In this document: piece by piece, positions 18,740 through 30,110 of the stretch
How positions within the stretch are numbered: the stretch's first letter is position 1
How the letters are laid out: each line of letters begins with the position of its first letter
NCBI GenBank assembly: GCA_015065765.1
Contig: SVPP01000012.1
Coordinates: forward strand, 1-64,000
Origin: Oscillospiraceae bacterium
Lineage (GTDB): Bacteria > Bacillota > Clostridia > Oscillospirales > Acutalibacteraceae
Length of the DNA stretch: 64,000 nt
Reading direction: 5' to 3'
Translations under genes and position numbers: made by a program
Notes under the pieces: generated by a model
Databases searched by the model: none
What the model was told of the DNA's origin: nothing
The model's input: the letters and a program-made list of their open reading frames with translations, nothing else

Positions 18740-18910
18740 ACTATACTGTATTAGAATGGAATATTATCCCCATGAGGTTTTATGGTGTTTACATAATACC
18801 ACAAAATCTAACGAAAATCAAGTGATTTTTCAGTAAAATTTTCAGGGAATCTGTTCCAGTTACTAAGTACTATTTACCACGTAAAATCAAAGAACGGAGT
18901 GATATGATCT

Positions 18911-21900
18911 ATGGGTAATGTACGAGACGTTTACCGAGGAAAAACTCTCAGAAAAAGCTACGGACGTATTGATGAAGTAATGGAAATGCCCAACCTCATT
19001 GAAATCCAGAAGAAATCATACGACTGGTTTCTTACTGACGGTCTCAGAGAGGTATTCAGAGATACTGCAGACATCGTAGACTACACAGGAAACTGGGTTC
19101 TGAGCTTTATCGGTTACAGAATGGAAGACAAGCCCAAATACACTGTTTATGAGTGTAAACAGCGCGACGCAACTTACGCTGCACCTATGCGTGTTCTGGC
19201 TCGTCTGACAAACAAGGAAACAGGTGAAATCAAAGAAAGTGAAGTCTATATGGGCGATTTCCCCATTATGACAGAAAGCGGTACTTTCGTTATCAACGGT
19301 GCTGAACGTGTTATCGTTTCTCAGCTTGTCCGTTCACCCGGTATGTACTATGATATGACTCATGACAAGACCGGTAAAAGACTTTTCACTACCACTGTCA
19401 TTCCTAACAGAGGTGCATGGCTTGAATACGAAACAGATTCAAACGACCTCTACTATGTAAGAATAGATAAAAACAGAAAGATTTACATCACAACTTTCCT
19501 CAGAGCTCTTGGCCTTTCAAACAACAGCGACATTCTCAATTTCTTCGGAAATGACGAGAGAATCATTGCTACTCTTGAAAAGGACGAAACAAAGAACTCT
19601 GAAGAAGCTCTTATGGAAGTCTTCAAAAAGCTTCGCCCCGGCGAGCCTGCAACTCTTGAAACAGCTCAGACACATCTTGAAAACCTTTTCTTCGATGTTC
19701 ACCGCTATGACCTTTCAAGAGTAGGCAGATACAAATACAATAAGAAGATGGCTATTTCAGCAAGACTTGCAGGCAGCAAGCTTACTCAGCCCATCGTAAA
19801 CAAATACACAGGCGAAATCCTTGCTGATTCAGGCGAAATCCTTACAAAGGAAAAAGCTCTCGAAATCGAACAGGCAGGTGTTACAGAAGCTTTTGTTGAA
19901 GCTGATATTCACTATGACCACAAAGAAGTCAAAGTTGTTTCAAACGGCATGGTTGATCCCAAGCCCTATCTTCCCATGTTCACAGAAGAAGAGCTTGACG
20001 AAATCGCTATCAACGAAAACGTAAGAGCTGACGTTCTCTTCCCCATCCTCGAAGAAGGAATTGAAGACAAAGAAGCTCTTAAAGAAATCCTCGCATCAAA
20101 GTGCGATGAACTTATCCCGAAGCATATCACAATTGAAGATATTTTCGCATCAGTCAACTACCTTAACTGCCTTGCTTGCGGTGTAGGTACACTTGATGAC
20201 ATCGACCATCTGGGCAACCGCCGTATCCGTTCAGTCGGCGAATTGCTTCAGAATCAGTTCAGAATCGGTCTTTCACGTGTAGAAAGAGTTGTACGTGAAA
20301 GAATGACTCTTCAGAGTCAGGACGGCGACGAGAAGATGACTCCCGCAGCTCTTATCAGCTCAAGACCTGTTCTTATGGCTATCAAAGAGTTCTTCGGCTC
20401 ATCTCCCCTCTCACAGTTCATGGACCAGACAAACCCCCTTGCTGAACTTACTCACAAGAGAAGACTTTCAGCCCTCGGCCCCGGCGGTCTTTCAAGAGAC
20501 CGTGCAGGCTTCGAAGTTCGAGACGTTCACTACAGCCACTACGGCCGCATGTGTCCCATCGAAACTCCTGAAGGTCCCAACATCGGTCTTATCTCTTACC
20601 TTGCAACATTTGCAAGAATCAACAAATATGGCTTCATCGAAGCTCCCTTCAGAAAAATCGATAAAGAAACAGGCGTCGTTCTTGACGAAGTTCATTACAT
20701 GACAGCAGACGTTGAAGATAACTACATCGTCGCTCAGGCTAACGAACCCCTCGATGCAGAAGGCCGTTTCATCAATCCAAAAGTTACAGCACGTTACAGA
20801 GACGAATTCCTTGAAATTGACGGTTCAAAAGCTGACTACATGGACGTTTCTCCCAAGATGCTCGTTTCAGTTGCTACTGCAATGATCCCCTTCCTTGAAA
20901 ACGACGACGCAAACCGTGCTCTCATGGGATCTAACATGCAGCGTCAGGCAGTTCCGCTTCTCAAGACAGACGCACCCTTCGTCGGTACAGGTATGGAATA
21001 CAAGGCTGCTGTTGACTCAGGTATTGCTATTATTGCAAAACGTGCAGGTACAGTAACAGGTCTTGACTCTACAAAAATCACAATTCTCACAGACGACGGT
21101 CATGTTGATGAATATAACCTTGTTAAGTTCATGCGCTCCAACCAGGGCACATGTATCAACCAGCGCCCCGTTGTTTCAATCGGCCAGCATGTTGACGAAA
21201 AAGAAGTTATCGCTGACGGTCCCGCTACTGCAGGCGGTGAAATCAGCCTTGGTAAAAACGCTCTTATCGGCTTCATGACATGGGAAGGCTACAACTACGA
21301 AGATGCTGTTCTTATCAACGAAAAGCTCGTTCGTGAAGACGTTTACACATCAATCCACATCGAAGAATACGAAGTAGAAGCAAGAGAAACAAAGCTCGGA
21401 CCTGAAGATATCACAAGAGACATCCCCAATGTTGGTGAAGATGCTCTTAAAGACCTTGACGAAAGAGGTATCATCAGAGTCGGTGCTGAGGTTCACTCAG
21501 GCGACATCCTTGTTGGTAAAGTTACTCCCAAGGGTGAAACTGAGCTTACTGCTGAAGAAAGACTTCTGCGTGCAATCTTCGGTGAAAAAGCTAAAGAAGT
21601 ACGTGATACATCTCTCAGAGTTCCTCACGGTGAATATGGTATCATCGTTAACGTTGAGGTATTCACTCCCGAGAACTGTGACGAGCTCAGCCCCGGTGTC
21701 AACATGACAGTCCGCTGCTACATCGCTCAGAAGCGTAAGCTTTCTGTCGGTGACAAGATGGCTGGTCGTCATGGTAACAAAGGTGTTGTTTCACGCATTC
21801 TTCCCGTTGAGGATATGCCCTTCCTTGAAGACGGTACTCCTCTTGATATCGTTCTTAACCCCCTCGGCGTTCCCAGCCGAATGAATATCGGTCAGGTTCT

Positions 21901-22657
21901 TGAAGTTCACCTCGGTTTTGCCGCAAGAAGCCTTGGCTGGAAAGTTATGACACCCGTATTCGACGGTGCTCATGAAACAGACATCAGAGAAACACTTAAG
22001 CTTGCAGGTCTCAGAGAGGACGGTAAATCAATCCTCATCGACGGCCGTACAGGCAGAAAGTTCGATAACCCCGTAACAGTCGGTGTTATGTACTTCCTTA
22101 AACTTCTCCACCTTGTTGATGACAAGATTCACGCACGTGCTACAGGTCCCTACTCACTGGTTACTCAGCAGCCCCTCGGCGGTAAAGCTCAGTTCGGTGG
22201 TCAGCGTTTCGGTGAAATGGAAGTTTGGGCTCTTGAAGCTTACGGTGCAGCTTATACTCTTCAGGAAATCCTTACAGTCAAGTCTGACGACGTTGTAGGA
22301 CGTGTCAAGACTTACGAAGCTATCGTTAAAGGTCAGAATGTTCCCACTCCCGGCGTTCCCGAATCATTCAAGGTTCTTATCAAAGAGCTTCAGTCTCTTG
22401 CTCTTGATGTTAAGGTTCTCGACGGTGATGACAACGAAATCGACCTGAGACAGACATTTGACGATGTTGAAGCAGGTGTTCCTGTTGATGACGAAGCATT
22501 CTCAATTGTAAACGACGCTGAAGGCAGCGCAAGCTACTCAGTTGAAAGCGAAGACGGAGATACAGATTTCTACACATCAGGTGAAGAAGCTGACGAAGAT
22601 TTCTCCGGTGATGATTATCCTGCAGACGACTCAGGATCAAGTGATACAGATTATTGA
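18911..22657 (+). CDS. rpoB: DNA-directed RNA polymerase subunit beta
   Basis: 1248 residues, the catalytic beta subunit. The rifampicin pocket reads [18 protein letters not shown] then LSALGPGGL, so the residues at E. coli positions 513, 516, 526 and 531 are wild type; position 510 is Pro instead of the common Gln. Downstream motifs [46 protein letters not shown] and [24 protein letters not shown] are intact. The last 60 or so residues form a strongly acidic Ser/Asp/Glu tail. GTG-free ATG start at 18911. It is followed 19 bases later by rpoC; rplKAJL, the normal upstream genes, are not in the window. Confidence 0.99.
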   Translation: MGNVRDVYRGKTLRKSYGRIDEVMEMPNLIEIQKKSYDWFLTDGLREVFRDTADIVDYTGNWVLSFIGYRMEDKPKYTVYECKQRDATYAAPMRVLARLTNKETGEIKESEVYMGDFPIMTESGTFVINGAERVIVSQLVRSPGMYYDMTHDKTGKRLFTTTVIPNRGAWLEYETDSNDLYYVRIDKNRKIYITTFLRALGLSNNSDILNFFGNDERIIATLEKDETKNSEEALMEVFKKLRPGEPATLETAQTHLENLFFDVHRYDLSRVGRYKYNKKMAISARLAGSKLTQPIVNKYTGEILADSGEILTKEKALEIEQAGVTEAFVEADIHYDHKEVKVVSNGMVDPKPYLPMFTEEELDEIAINENVRADVLFPILEEGIEDKEALKEILASKCDELIPKHITIEDIFASVNYLNCLACGVGTLDDIDHLGNRRIRSVGELLQNQFRIGLSRVERVVRERMTLQSQDGDEKMTPAALISSRPVLMAIKEFFGSSPLSQFMDQTNPLAELTHKRRLSALGPGGLSRDRAGFEVRDVHYSHYGRMCPIETPEGPNIGLISYLATFARINKYGFIEAPFRKIDKETGVVLDEVHYMTADVEDNYIVAQANEPLDAEGRFINPKVTARYRDEFLEIDGSKADYMDVSPKMLVSVATAMIPFLENDDANRALMGSNMQRQAVPLLKTDAPFVGTGMEYKAAVDSGIAIIAKRAGTVTGLDSTKITILTDDGHVDEYNLVKFMRSNQGTCINQRPVVSIGQHVDEKEVIADGPATAGGEISLGKNALIGFMTWEGYNYEDAVLINEKLVREDVYTSIHIEEYEVEARETKLGPEDITRDIPNVGEDALKDLDERGIIRVGAEVHSGDILVGKVTPKGETELTAEERLLRAIFGEKAKEVRDTSLRVPHGEYGIIVNVEVFTPENCDELSPGVNMTVRCYIAQKRKLSVGDKMAGRHGNKGVVSRILPVEDMPFLEDGTPLDIVLNPLGVPSRMNIGQVLEVHLGFAARSLGWKVMTPVFDGAHETDIRETLKLAGLREDGKSILIDGRTGRKFDNPVTVGVMYFLKLLHLVDDKIHARATGPYSLVTQQPLGGKAQFGGQRFGEMEVWALEAYGAAYTLQEILTVKSDDVVGRVKTYEAIVKGQNVPTPGVPESFKVLIKELQSLALDVKVLDGDDNEIDLRQTFDDVEAGVPVDDEAFSIVNDAEGSASYSVESEDGDTDFYTSGEEADEDFSGDDYPADDSGSSDTDY

Positions 22658-22676
22658 TTGAAAGGAGTTCGTTGAT

Positions 22677-25600
22677 ATGGAAAATATTAATTTTGAATCT
22701 ATCAAAATCGGTCTTGCCTCACCTGACCAGATCAGAAGCTGGTCTTACGGTGCAGTCACAAAGCCCGAAACTATAAACTACCGTACACTCAAGCCCGAAA
22801 AAGACGGTCTTTTCTGCGAAGTAATCTTCGGACCTACAAAGGACTGGGAATGTCACTGCGGTAAGTACAAAAGATTAAAGTATAAGGGTAAGGTCTGTGA
22901 GCGCTGCGGCGTTGAGATTACAAAAGCAAAGGTCCGCCGTGAAAGAATGGGACACATCGAGCTTGCTGCTCCCGTTTCTCACATCTGGTATTTCAAGGGT
23001 ATCCCCTCAAGAATGGGACTTCTCCTTGATATCACTCCCAGAAACCTTGAAAAAATCCTTTACTTTGCAACTTACGTTGTTATCAACCCCGGCGATACTC
23101 CTCTTGAAAAGTATCAGACACTCAGCGAGAAAGAATACGCTGACATTCTTGAAAAATACGATGATGACACAGAATTCAAAGCAGGCATGGGCGCAGAAGC
23201 TATCAAAGAGCTTCTCGCTGAGCTTGACCTTGATGTTCTTTCAGCAGAGCTTCACACAGAGCTTGAAACAGCATCAAGCCAGAAGAGAGCTAAAATTCTC
23301 AAAAGACTTGAAGTTGTTGAAGCTTTCCGTCAGTCAGGCAACAAGCCCGAATGGATGATTCTCGATGTTATCCCCGTTATCCCCCCCGATATCCGTCCTA
23401 TGGTTCAGCTTGAAGGTGGCAGATTCGCAACAAGTGACCTTAATGACCTTTACAGACGTGTTATCAACAGAAATAAACGCCTTGAGATTCTTCTCAAACT
23501 TCAGGCTCCTGAAATTATCGTAAGAAACGAAAAGAGAATGCTCCAGGAAGCTGTTGACGCTCTTATCGACAACGGCAGACGTGGACGTCCCGTTACAGGC
23601 CCCAACAACAGAGCACTCAAATCTCTTTCCGATATGCTTAAAGGTAAGCAGGGACGTTTCCGTCAGAACCTTCTCGGTAAGCGTGTTGACTACTCAGGAC
23701 GTTCAGTTATCGTTGTTGGTCCCGAGCTCAAGCTCTACCAGTGCGGTCTTCCCAAGGAAATGGCTCTCGAGCTCTTCAAGCCCTTCGTTATGAAGAGACT
23801 TGTTGAAACAGGTGTTGCTGAAAACATCAAGCGTTCACGTAAGATGGTTGAGCGTGCAACCGACGAAGTATGGGATGCTCTTGAAGTTGTTATCAAGGAC
23901 CACCCTGTTCTTCTCAACCGTGCTCCTACTCTTCACAGACTTGGTATCCAGGCTTTCGAGCCCGTTCTTATCGAAGGACGTGCAATCAAGCTTCATCCCC
24001 TCGTATGTACAGCTTTCAACGCTGACTTCGACGGTGACCAGATGCCTGTTCACGTTCCCCTGTCTGCTGAGGCTCAGGCAGAAGCAAGATTCCTCATGCT
24101 TTCTACAAACAACCTTCTCAAGCCCTCAGACGGACGCCCCGTAACTGTTCCTACACAGGACATGGTTCTCGGTTCATATTACCTTACACTTATCAGACCC
24201 GGCGAAATCGGTGAAGGCAAGGCTTTCCGCGATATCGACGAGGCTAAAATGGCATACGAAGAAGGCGTTATCGGTCTTCATGCTCTTATCAAGATCCGTA
24301 TGACAAAAGAAGTAAACGGCGAAATGGTAACAAAGCTTGTTGAAACAACAATTGGCCGTGTTATCTTCAACGAGCCCATTCCTCAGAATCTCGGCTTTGT
24401 TGACAGAAGCGATCCCGAAAACGCATTCAAGCTTGAAGCTGACTTCCTCGTTAACAAAAAGATGCTCGGTAAGATTATTGCAAAATGTATCAAGATTCAT
24501 GGTACTGCAGTAACATCTGACGTTCTTGACAAAATCAAGAATCAGGGTTACAGATATTCAACACGAAGCGGTATTACTGTTGCTTCATGCGACGCTACAA
24601 TTCCGCCTAAGAAAGCTGAACTTCTTGCAGAAGCTGAAAAGACAATCGAGAAAATCGATGCTCTCTATCAGCAGGGTCTTATCAGTGCAGACAACAAATC
24701 AGAAAAAGTTATTGAAACATGGGAAAAATGTACTTCTCAGGTTGCAGCAGAACTTAAGAATAACTTTGACAGATACAACCCCATCTACATGATGCTTGAC
24801 TCCGGTGCCCGTGGTAACGATTCACAGCTCCGTCAGCTTGCAGGTATGCGTGGTCTTATCGCAAACACAGCAGGTAAAACAATCGAAGTTCCCATCAAGG
24901 CTAACTACCGTGAAGGTCTTAACATCCTTGAATACTTCATCTCATCTCGTGGTGCTCGTAAAGGTCTTGCCGATACAGCTCTTCGTACTGCTGACTCAGG
25001 TTACCTTACACGTCGTCTCGTTGACGTTTCACAGGAAGTTATTATCCGTGAAGAAGATTGCGGTTGCTCAGAAGGTCTCGAAGTTTACGACATCTATGAT
25101 GATAACAGAAGAATCGTAAGCCTTGCTGAAAGACTTACAGGAAGATATCTTCTTGAAGACCTCGTAAATGAAGAAACAGGCGAACTTATCATGTCAAAAG
25201 ACAAGATGATGAACGAAGACGAAGCAGAAATGGTTGCTGACTACGTTTACGCTGACTACGAGAAGAAAACTGCCGGTCAGGAAAACGTTGACAAAGAAGG
25301 CGCAAGAATCAAAATCCGTTCACTTCTTACTTGTGAAGCTGAACACGGTGTTTGTATCAAGTGTTACGGTTCAAACCTTGCAACAGGTCAGCCTGTTACA
25401 GTAGGTGAAGCTGTTGGTATCATCGCTGCTCAGTCAATCGGTGAACCCGGTACACAGCTTACAATGAGAACGTTCCATACAGGTGGTGCTAAGGACGCAG
25501 GCGATATCACACAGGGTCTTCCCAGAATCGAAGAACTCTTTGAAGCACGCAGACCCAAGGTACACGCTATCATCAGTGAAATCGCAGGTGTTGTTTCACT

Positions 25601-26303
25601 CAGAGAAATCAAGAAGAGCAAGCACGTTGTAGTTACAGACATGGAAACTGCAGACGAAAGAAGCTACCTTATCCCCTACGGCTTCCGCCTGAGAGTTCAG
25701 GAAGGCGAAGTTATCGAGAAAGGTCATGCTCTTACAGAAGGTTCACTCTATCCTCACGATGTTCTTGATGTCCTCGGCATTCACTCAGTTCACGATTACC
25801 TCATCCGCGAAGTACAGAGAACTTACCGTATGCAGGGTGTTGATATCAACGATAAGCATATCGAAGTTATCGTCCGTCAGATGATGAGAAAAGTTGAAGT
25901 TGAGAATCCCGGAGAAAGCGACATCCTTCCCGGAACAAAGATCGAGAAGAAGGAATTCAGAGAAATCAACAAACAGATTGCTGCAAAAGCTGCTGCAGAA
26001 GGCAGAGAGCCTCAGTTTGTTGAAGCAAAAGATGTTCTTATGGGTATCACAAAGGCATCACTTGCAACTGATTCATTCCTTTCAGCTGCATCATTCCAGG
26101 AAACAACAAGAGTTCTTACAGATGCTGCTATCAAGGGCAAGACAGACCCGCTCCTTGGTCTTAAAGAAAACGTTATCATCGGTAAACTTCTCCCCTCAGG
26201 TACAGGTATGAAGTGCTATCAGGATGTTAAAGTTGTTCCTACAGAAGAACCCAAAGAAGAAGGTTCTGAATTCTATTATTCAACTGAAACAAACGAAGAA
26301 TAA
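22677..26303 (+). CDS. rpoC: DNA-directed RNA polymerase subunit beta'
   Basis: 1208 residues. The N-terminal zinc finger [19 protein letters not shown], the active-site NADFDGDQM, the bridge-helix/trigger-loop regions ([35 protein letters not shown]) and the second zinc site (CGCSEG...[11 protein letters not shown]) are all present. An AAGGAG site precedes the ATG. The gene ends at a strong terminator and is not followed by rpsL, which lies more than 20 kb away on the other strand. Confidence 0.99.
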   Translation: MENINFESIKIGLASPDQIRSWSYGAVTKPETINYRTLKPEKDGLFCEVIFGPTKDWECHCGKYKRLKYKGKVCERCGVEITKAKVRRERMGHIELAAPVSHIWYFKGIPSRMGLLLDITPRNLEKILYFATYVVINPGDTPLEKYQTLSEKEYADILEKYDDDTEFKAGMGAEAIKELLAELDLDVLSAELHTELETASSQKRAKILKRLEVVEAFRQSGNKPEWMILDVIPVIPPDIRPMVQLEGGRFATSDLNDLYRRVINRNKRLEILLKLQAPEIIVRNEKRMLQEAVDALIDNGRRGRPVTGPNNRALKSLSDMLKGKQGRFRQNLLGKRVDYSGRSVIVVGPELKLYQCGLPKEMALELFKPFVMKRLVETGVAENIKRSRKMVERATDEVWDALEVVIKDHPVLLNRAPTLHRLGIQAFEPVLIEGRAIKLHPLVCTAFNADFDGDQMPVHVPLSAEAQAEARFLMLSTNNLLKPSDGRPVTVPTQDMVLGSYYLTLIRPGEIGEGKAFRDIDEAKMAYEEGVIGLHALIKIRMTKEVNGEMVTKLVETTIGRVIFNEPIPQNLGFVDRSDPENAFKLEADFLVNKKMLGKIIAKCIKIHGTAVTSDVLDKIKNQGYRYSTRSGITVASCDATIPPKKAELLAEAEKTIEKIDALYQQGLISADNKSEKVIETWEKCTSQVAAELKNNFDRYNPIYMMLDSGARGNDSQLRQLAGMRGLIANTAGKTIEVPIKANYREGLNILEYFISSRGARKGLADTALRTADSGYLTRRLVDVSQEVIIREEDCGCSEGLEVYDIYDDNRRIVSLAERLTGRYLLEDLVNEETGELIMSKDKMMNEDEAEMVADYVYADYEKKTAGQENVDKEGARIKIRSLLTCEAEHGVCIKCYGSNLATGQPVTVGEAVGIIAAQSIGEPGTQLTMRTFHTGGAKDAGDITQGLPRIEELFEARRPKVHAIISEIAGVVSLREIKKSKHVVVTDMETADERSYLIPYGFRLRVQEGEVIEKGHALTEGSLYPHDVLDVLGIHSVHDYLIREVQRTYRMQGVDINDKHIEVIVRQMMRKVEVENPGESDILPGTKIEKKEFREINKQIAAKAAAEGREPQFVEAKDVLMGITKASLATDSFLSAASFQETTRVLTDAAIKGKTDPLLGLKENVIIGKLLPSGTGMKCYQDVKVVPTEEPKEEGSEFYYSTETNEE

Positions 26304-26318
26304 TAAACAATAAGCAAA

Positions 26319-26346
26319 CAGGCTATCTTAGAAATACGATAGCCTG
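26319..26346 (+). terminator. Terminator of rpoBC
   Basis: Stem CAGGCTATC / GATAGCCTG with a ten-base loop, followed by TTTTTTCTTT, 16 bases after the rpoC stop. Confidence 0.9.
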
Positions 26347-26366
26347 TTTTTTCTTTGGTATTTAGT

Positions 26367-26978
26367 TTAATTTGTAACGAGCCTGATTAACAGATCATAT
26401 CCCACAAAATATTCTCTCACAAGGCTTTTGAAGAGACCTTCTTCGCTCACCGCACTTACTTTACCGATGTCAGCAAAGCCGAAATGCTCTGCTATAACGG
26501 ACGCTCTGTGGATATGGTAATCAGATGACAAAAACGCAACTTTTACGTCTTTAATATTTTTTCTCGAATGCTCTTCAATCACCTTTTTTGCAAATTCAAA
26601 ATTTTCAAAGGTAGTTGTTGATTTATCTTCAAGAATAATTCTGTCAGGATTTATTCCGTATTCATTCAGAAGTTTCGCCATGAGAGCTGATTCGGAAATT
26701 GTCTGCTCGTCTGTTGTAATTCCGCCACAGACAACAATCATACAATCTTCATTTTCTTTTGCATATTCCGCCGCTCTCGCTACTCTGTCAAGCATCAAAG
26801 GACTTGGCGTGTCTTTTCCGATTACCTGATTGCCTAATACCATCAGATAATCACAATCATCATTATAAACTGTCTTTGCATCCTTGATTACAAAGGGCAT
26901 GTATATGCTTGCAGTTACAGCAAAATAGCCTATAACAACTGCAAGAAAAATGCTCAGAAATTTTATACCTTTTTTCAT
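26367..26978 (-). CDS. YdcF/SanA-like DUF218 membrane-anchored protein
   Basis: 203 residues with one N-terminal membrane anchor (about 6-27) and a DUF218 domain: DYLMVLGNQVIGKDTPSPLMLDRVARAAEYA, IVVCGGITTDEQTISESALM, ILEDKSTTTFENFEFAKKVI and FLSSDYHIHRASVIAEHFG. This family includes SanA, ElyC and YdcF, linked to cell-envelope and lipid-carrier metabolism; the exact reaction is unknown. The domain would face outside. A single gene converging on rpoBC with the terminator at 26319-26346 between them. Confidence 0.88.
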   Translation of the reverse strand: MKKGIKFLSIFLAVVIGYFAVTASIYMPFVIKDAKTVYNDDCDYLMVLGNQVIGKDTPSPLMLDRVARAAEYAKENEDCMIVVCGGITTDEQTISESALMAKLLNEYGINPDRIILEDKSTTTFENFEFAKKVIEEHSRKNIKDVKVAFLSSDYHIHRASVIAEHFGFADIGKVSAVSEEGLFKSLVREYFVGYDLLIRLVTN

Positions 26979-27010
26979 AAAATGACTCCTTATTCTCAGT
27001 AACTAAAAAA

Positions 27011-27037
27011 CGGGAGGGCACAGAGACCCTCCCCTAC
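27011..27037 (-). repeat. GTAG-headed hairpin, also a terminator for the Na+ symporter gene
   Basis: The minus strand reads GTAG followed by GGGAGGG, a nine-base loop region and CCCTCCC, then a T-run (27003-27010). The GTAG-plus-hairpin form resembles the REP-like elements in the RAYT gene, although the stem sequence differs. It lies 11 bases after the symporter stop and can function as its terminator. Confidence 0.6.
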
Positions 27038-27047
27038 GAACATATTT

Positions 27048-28418
27048 TTATTTAAAGAAATTGATAAGTCCCATTACGAAGAGAATGATAATCATAAAGG
27101 GAAGGACATAGGTAAGATATCCGCGCATCCAGTTCTGAACCTTTGCACCTGCTTTGCCGATGTTGGCTTCTTTCCTGAATTTATCCCAGCCCCAGCCTTT
27201 TTTATGGGTACAGAAGATAAGGAAGATAAGTGAGCCCACAGGCAGAAGAATGTTTGAAACAAGGAAATCTTCAAGGTCCATAATTGTTGAATCTCCGCCG
27301 AAGGGAGTAATTCCTGCAAGAACATTGAAGCCCAGCACACAAGGCAGTGAAAGTACAAGTACGATGATACAGTTAATAAAGCATGATTTTTTTCTGCTCC
27401 AACCGAACATATCACAGGTACAAGCAAGTATTCCCTCAAACACTGCAAACACTGTTGAAAGTGCAGCGAATGAAAGAAAGATGAAGAAAAGGCTTCCCCA
27501 CAATCTTCCCATAGGAATATTATTGAAAATATTGGGAAGCGTGATGAAGATAAGAGGCGGGCCTGCACCCACTTCAACATCATATGCTGTACATGCAGGG
27601 AAAATAATAAGACCTGACACAAGTGCAACAAAAGTGTCGAGAAGTGCAATATTGATTGATTCGCCCATGAGACGTCTGTCTTTTCCGAGATAGCTACCGA
27701 AAATCGCCATTGCGCCCATACCAAGGCTCAGTGTAAAGAATGCCTGGTTCATCGCCGCAACAATAACGTTACCGATTCCTGCTGCTTTCAGGTTTTCAAT
27801 GCTGGGTTTAAGGTAGAATTCAAGTCCTTCTTTGCCGCCATCCATGAACATACTATTCACAGCAAGAACTACCATGATTGCGAGAAGTGCCAGCATCATG
27901 TACTTTGTAATTCTCTCAAGACCTTTCTGAAGACCGAAAGAGCAGACAAGGAATCCGACTATTACAACGGCAATCATAAACAGTGCCATGGGTAACGGGT
28001 CTGCCAACATGCCATTGAAATAATTTTCAACACCCGCTGTATCAAGACCGACAAAATCACCCTTTGCCGTAGACACAAAGTATCTCAGCATCCAGCCTGC
28101 AACGGTTGTGTAGAACATCATAAGTAAATAGTTTCCGATTACCGCCGCATAACCGTGAGCATGCCATTTACTGCCCTTTGGTTCTAATTCCTGATACATT
28201 CTTGCAGGGCTTTTACGGCTTGCTCTGCCCATTGCAAATTCCATTGTCATAATAGGTACACCCATAATGGCAAGGAAGAAAAGATAAATCAGCACGAAAA
28301 TACCGCCGCCGTACTGGCCTACCATATAAGGAAACTTCCAGACGTTTCCGATACCGATTGCACAGCCTGCACTCAGAAGTATAAATCCGAGACGGCTGCC
28401 TAAACGTTCTCTTTTCAT
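27048..28418 (-). CDS. Neurotransmitter:sodium symporter (SNF) family transporter
   Basis: 456-residue Na+-coupled amino acid importer of the LeuT/MhsT/TnaT family. The N-terminal LGFILLSAGCAIGIGNVWKFPY and GQYGGGIFVLIYLFFLAIMGVPIMTMEFAMGR are the family's TM1-TM2 sodium and substrate-binding segments, and about eleven hydrophobic segments can be counted. The substrate is probably a hydrophobic or aromatic amino acid, but this cannot be read from the sequence. It is preceded by a terminator of the LRR gene and has its own short leader. Confidence 0.95.
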   Translation of the reverse strand: MKRERLGSRLGFILLSAGCAIGIGNVWKFPYMVGQYGGGIFVLIYLFFLAIMGVPIMTMEFAMGRASRKSPARMYQELEPKGSKWHAHGYAAVIGNYLLMMFYTTVAGWMLRYFVSTAKGDFVGLDTAGVENYFNGMLADPLPMALFMIAVVIVGFLVCSFGLQKGLERITKYMMLALLAIMVVLAVNSMFMDGGKEGLEFYLKPSIENLKAAGIGNVIVAAMNQAFFTLSLGMGAMAIFGSYLGKDRRLMGESINIALLDTFVALVSGLIIFPACTAYDVEVGAGPPLIFITLPNIFNNIPMGRLWGSLFFIFLSFAALSTVFAVFEGILACTCDMFGWSRKKSCFINCIIVLVLSLPCVLGFNVLAGITPFGGDSTIMDLEDFLVSNILLPVGSLIFLIFCTHKKGWGWDKFRKEANIGKAGAKVQNWMRGYLTYVLPFMIIILFVMGLINFFK

Positions 28419-28447
28419 ACGTCCCCTCCTGTTTTTTAAAAAAATTC

Positions 28448-28473
28448 ACCCTGCTATTATAGCATAACAGGGT
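28448..28473 (-). terminator. Terminator after the LRR/transglutaminase gene
   Basis: ACCCTG...CAGGGT arms with further TAT/ATA pairing, followed on the minus strand by a run of seven T, 15 bases after the stop. Confidence 0.75.
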
Positions 28474-28488
28474 ATGATTTTCAATAGG

Positions 28489-30090
28489 TCAAGTAATTGG
28501 TTTGTTTCTTTTTTTCACTATGGCAATTGCAAATATGGCTATTATACCAAGTGCAGCTACAGAAACAATCACTATCACAACAACTTTTTTGTTTTTTCCG
28601 TTGTCGTCGTTATCCTTTTCATTTTCTTTGGTTGTCTCTTCTGATTTTTCTTCAGCAGTTGTTTTTTCTTCCGCTGTAGTTTTTTCCTGCGCAGTTGTTT
28701 CTTCTGTAGTTTTTTCTGCTTTTGTAGGTTTTTCTGTTTTCGGCTCTTCATCTTCGCCCCATTCCCAATCAGCAAGTTCAAAAGTCATAGTGTGGGTATA
28801 GTCGCGTCCGAATGCATCTGGATTTTCATAAAGCTCTGTGGGAATTGTATAGTACGGGTGACGCTCAAGGAACAAGTCCGAATTATCCATATACCATGTG
28901 CTCTCATCAAGGGTAGAATAAAAGCTTGTGTCTATCCACGTTGAATCAATCCAGTAATAATAACCGTCTGTTTTAACAAGATTCCATATATGGTTCTGAC
29001 CTTCCACGCAGAAGCTTTTAATCCCTGCCTGCCCCAGAAGCGCATGAGTCAGAGCAGTATAGTTTGCACAACAGCCTATCCCTTTCAGAGCATAGCCGAG
29101 AGCCTCATCGTTATATTTTTCAAGAAGTTTGTTGTATTCATAATCGTATGTATACTCGTCTCCTGTATCCTCGGGCAGAGTGTACTCCATATTGTCGCAG
29201 ACATATTTGACAATCGTACCGATTTTTTCTTCGTCTGACATACCATCGTTTACAAGCTTGCCTGCCAGAGCCTTGACTTTCTTCTGAACCTCAAGACCTT
29301 TTGCACTGACGTCTGAATCTATTTTATTCTTTGTGACGAAATCCACAAGCTTTTTTGTGTACGCCATTTCGCTGTTATGAGCCCATAAAGTTTTCAGCGT
29401 ACTGATTTTCATTACGGGATCAAGAGACTTGAGGCTGTAGTTATCATCCACATCAAGGGTATCGAGTTTAAGATTTTCAAGAGGGCTCAGATCTTCTACA
29501 AAAGAGCCTGTGATTGACAGATATTTAAGGTTTTTAAGATATTTCAGCTCTTCGATGCTCTGAACACCTACATTCGACAAAGTAAGATCTTCCAACGAAG
29601 TAAGCTTTTCAATACCTTTCAGAGAGCTGACAGTGCTTTCTGCAATAGACAGACACTTGATATTACCCAGTACTGAAAAAGGTGTCAGATCCTTGCCTGT
29701 GTATTCCCAGAATGTAAGCTCGTCAACGTTTCCGATTTTCTTTATCACTTCATCAGGAATATTTCTTTCAATCTGAATGGTTTTCACGTTTTTGCCGAAA
29801 GTCCAGCTTCCCTCTTCGAAACTGCAGTTAATAAGACGCACGTCCTTAAGCTTGTCGTTAGACAAAATTTTTGAGTCTTTCCCGATAGTACAGTTTTTAA
29901 GACAAACTTCCGTGATTTTCTCCTTATTCTCATAAGGTGAAAGGTCTTCAACATTTGCAAGATACATATATCCTCCGCTGATTTCGACAATCGGCTCTTC
30001 GACATAATCGTCATCATAAACATAAGCCGACGCAGAAATTGCTGAAGAAAAAGTCAGCAAAACCAATAATAATGACAAAATTCTTTTCAT
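28489..30090 (-). CDS. Surface protein with leucine-rich repeats and a transglutaminase-like domain
   Basis: 533 residues: signal peptide (1-22), about seven short leucine-rich repeats (roughly 60-240, e.g. LTSLEDLTLSNVGVQSIEEL), a transglutaminase-like cysteine protease fold (270-400) with the apparent triad Cys341 in GCCANY, His367 in QNHIWN and Asp382 in WIDSTW, a Thr/Glu/Lys-rich stalk (455-500), and a C-terminal membrane helix followed by KKRNKP. The layout suggests an enzyme or binding protein held outside the membrane by a flexible stalk. No LPXTG motif is present. It follows pdp by 20 bases. Function is not known. Confidence 0.85.
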   Translation of the reverse strand: MKRILSLLLVLLTFSSAISASAYVYDDDYVEEPIVEISGGYMYLANVEDLSPYENKEKITEVCLKNCTIGKDSKILSNDKLKDVRLINCSFEEGSWTFGKNVKTIQIERNIPDEVIKKIGNVDELTFWEYTGKDLTPFSVLGNIKCLSIAESTVSSLKGIEKLTSLEDLTLSNVGVQSIEELKYLKNLKYLSITGSFVEDLSPLENLKLDTLDVDDNYSLKSLDPVMKISTLKTLWAHNSEMAYTKKLVDFVTKNKIDSDVSAKGLEVQKKVKALAGKLVNDGMSDEEKIGTIVKYVCDNMEYTLPEDTGDEYTYDYEYNKLLEKYNDEALGYALKGIGCCANYTALTHALLGQAGIKSFCVEGQNHIWNLVKTDGYYYWIDSTWIDTSFYSTLDESTWYMDNSDLFLERHPYYTIPTELYENPDAFGRDYTHTMTFELADWEWGEDEEPKTEKPTKAEKTTEETTAQEKTTAEEKTTAEEKSEETTKENEKDNDDNGKNKKVVVIVIVSVAALGIIAIFAIAIVKKRNKPIT

Positions 30091-30110
30091 TCTGTTTTCC
30101 TCTTTTTTGC

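Noticed and set aside
20405..20410. Proline at the E. coli 510 equivalent in the RpoB rifampicin region
   Set aside because: At first it looked like the resistance substitution Q513P, but alignment by the following SQFMDQ shows that the changed residue is 510, while 513, 516, 526 and 531 are wild type. I do not claim resistance.
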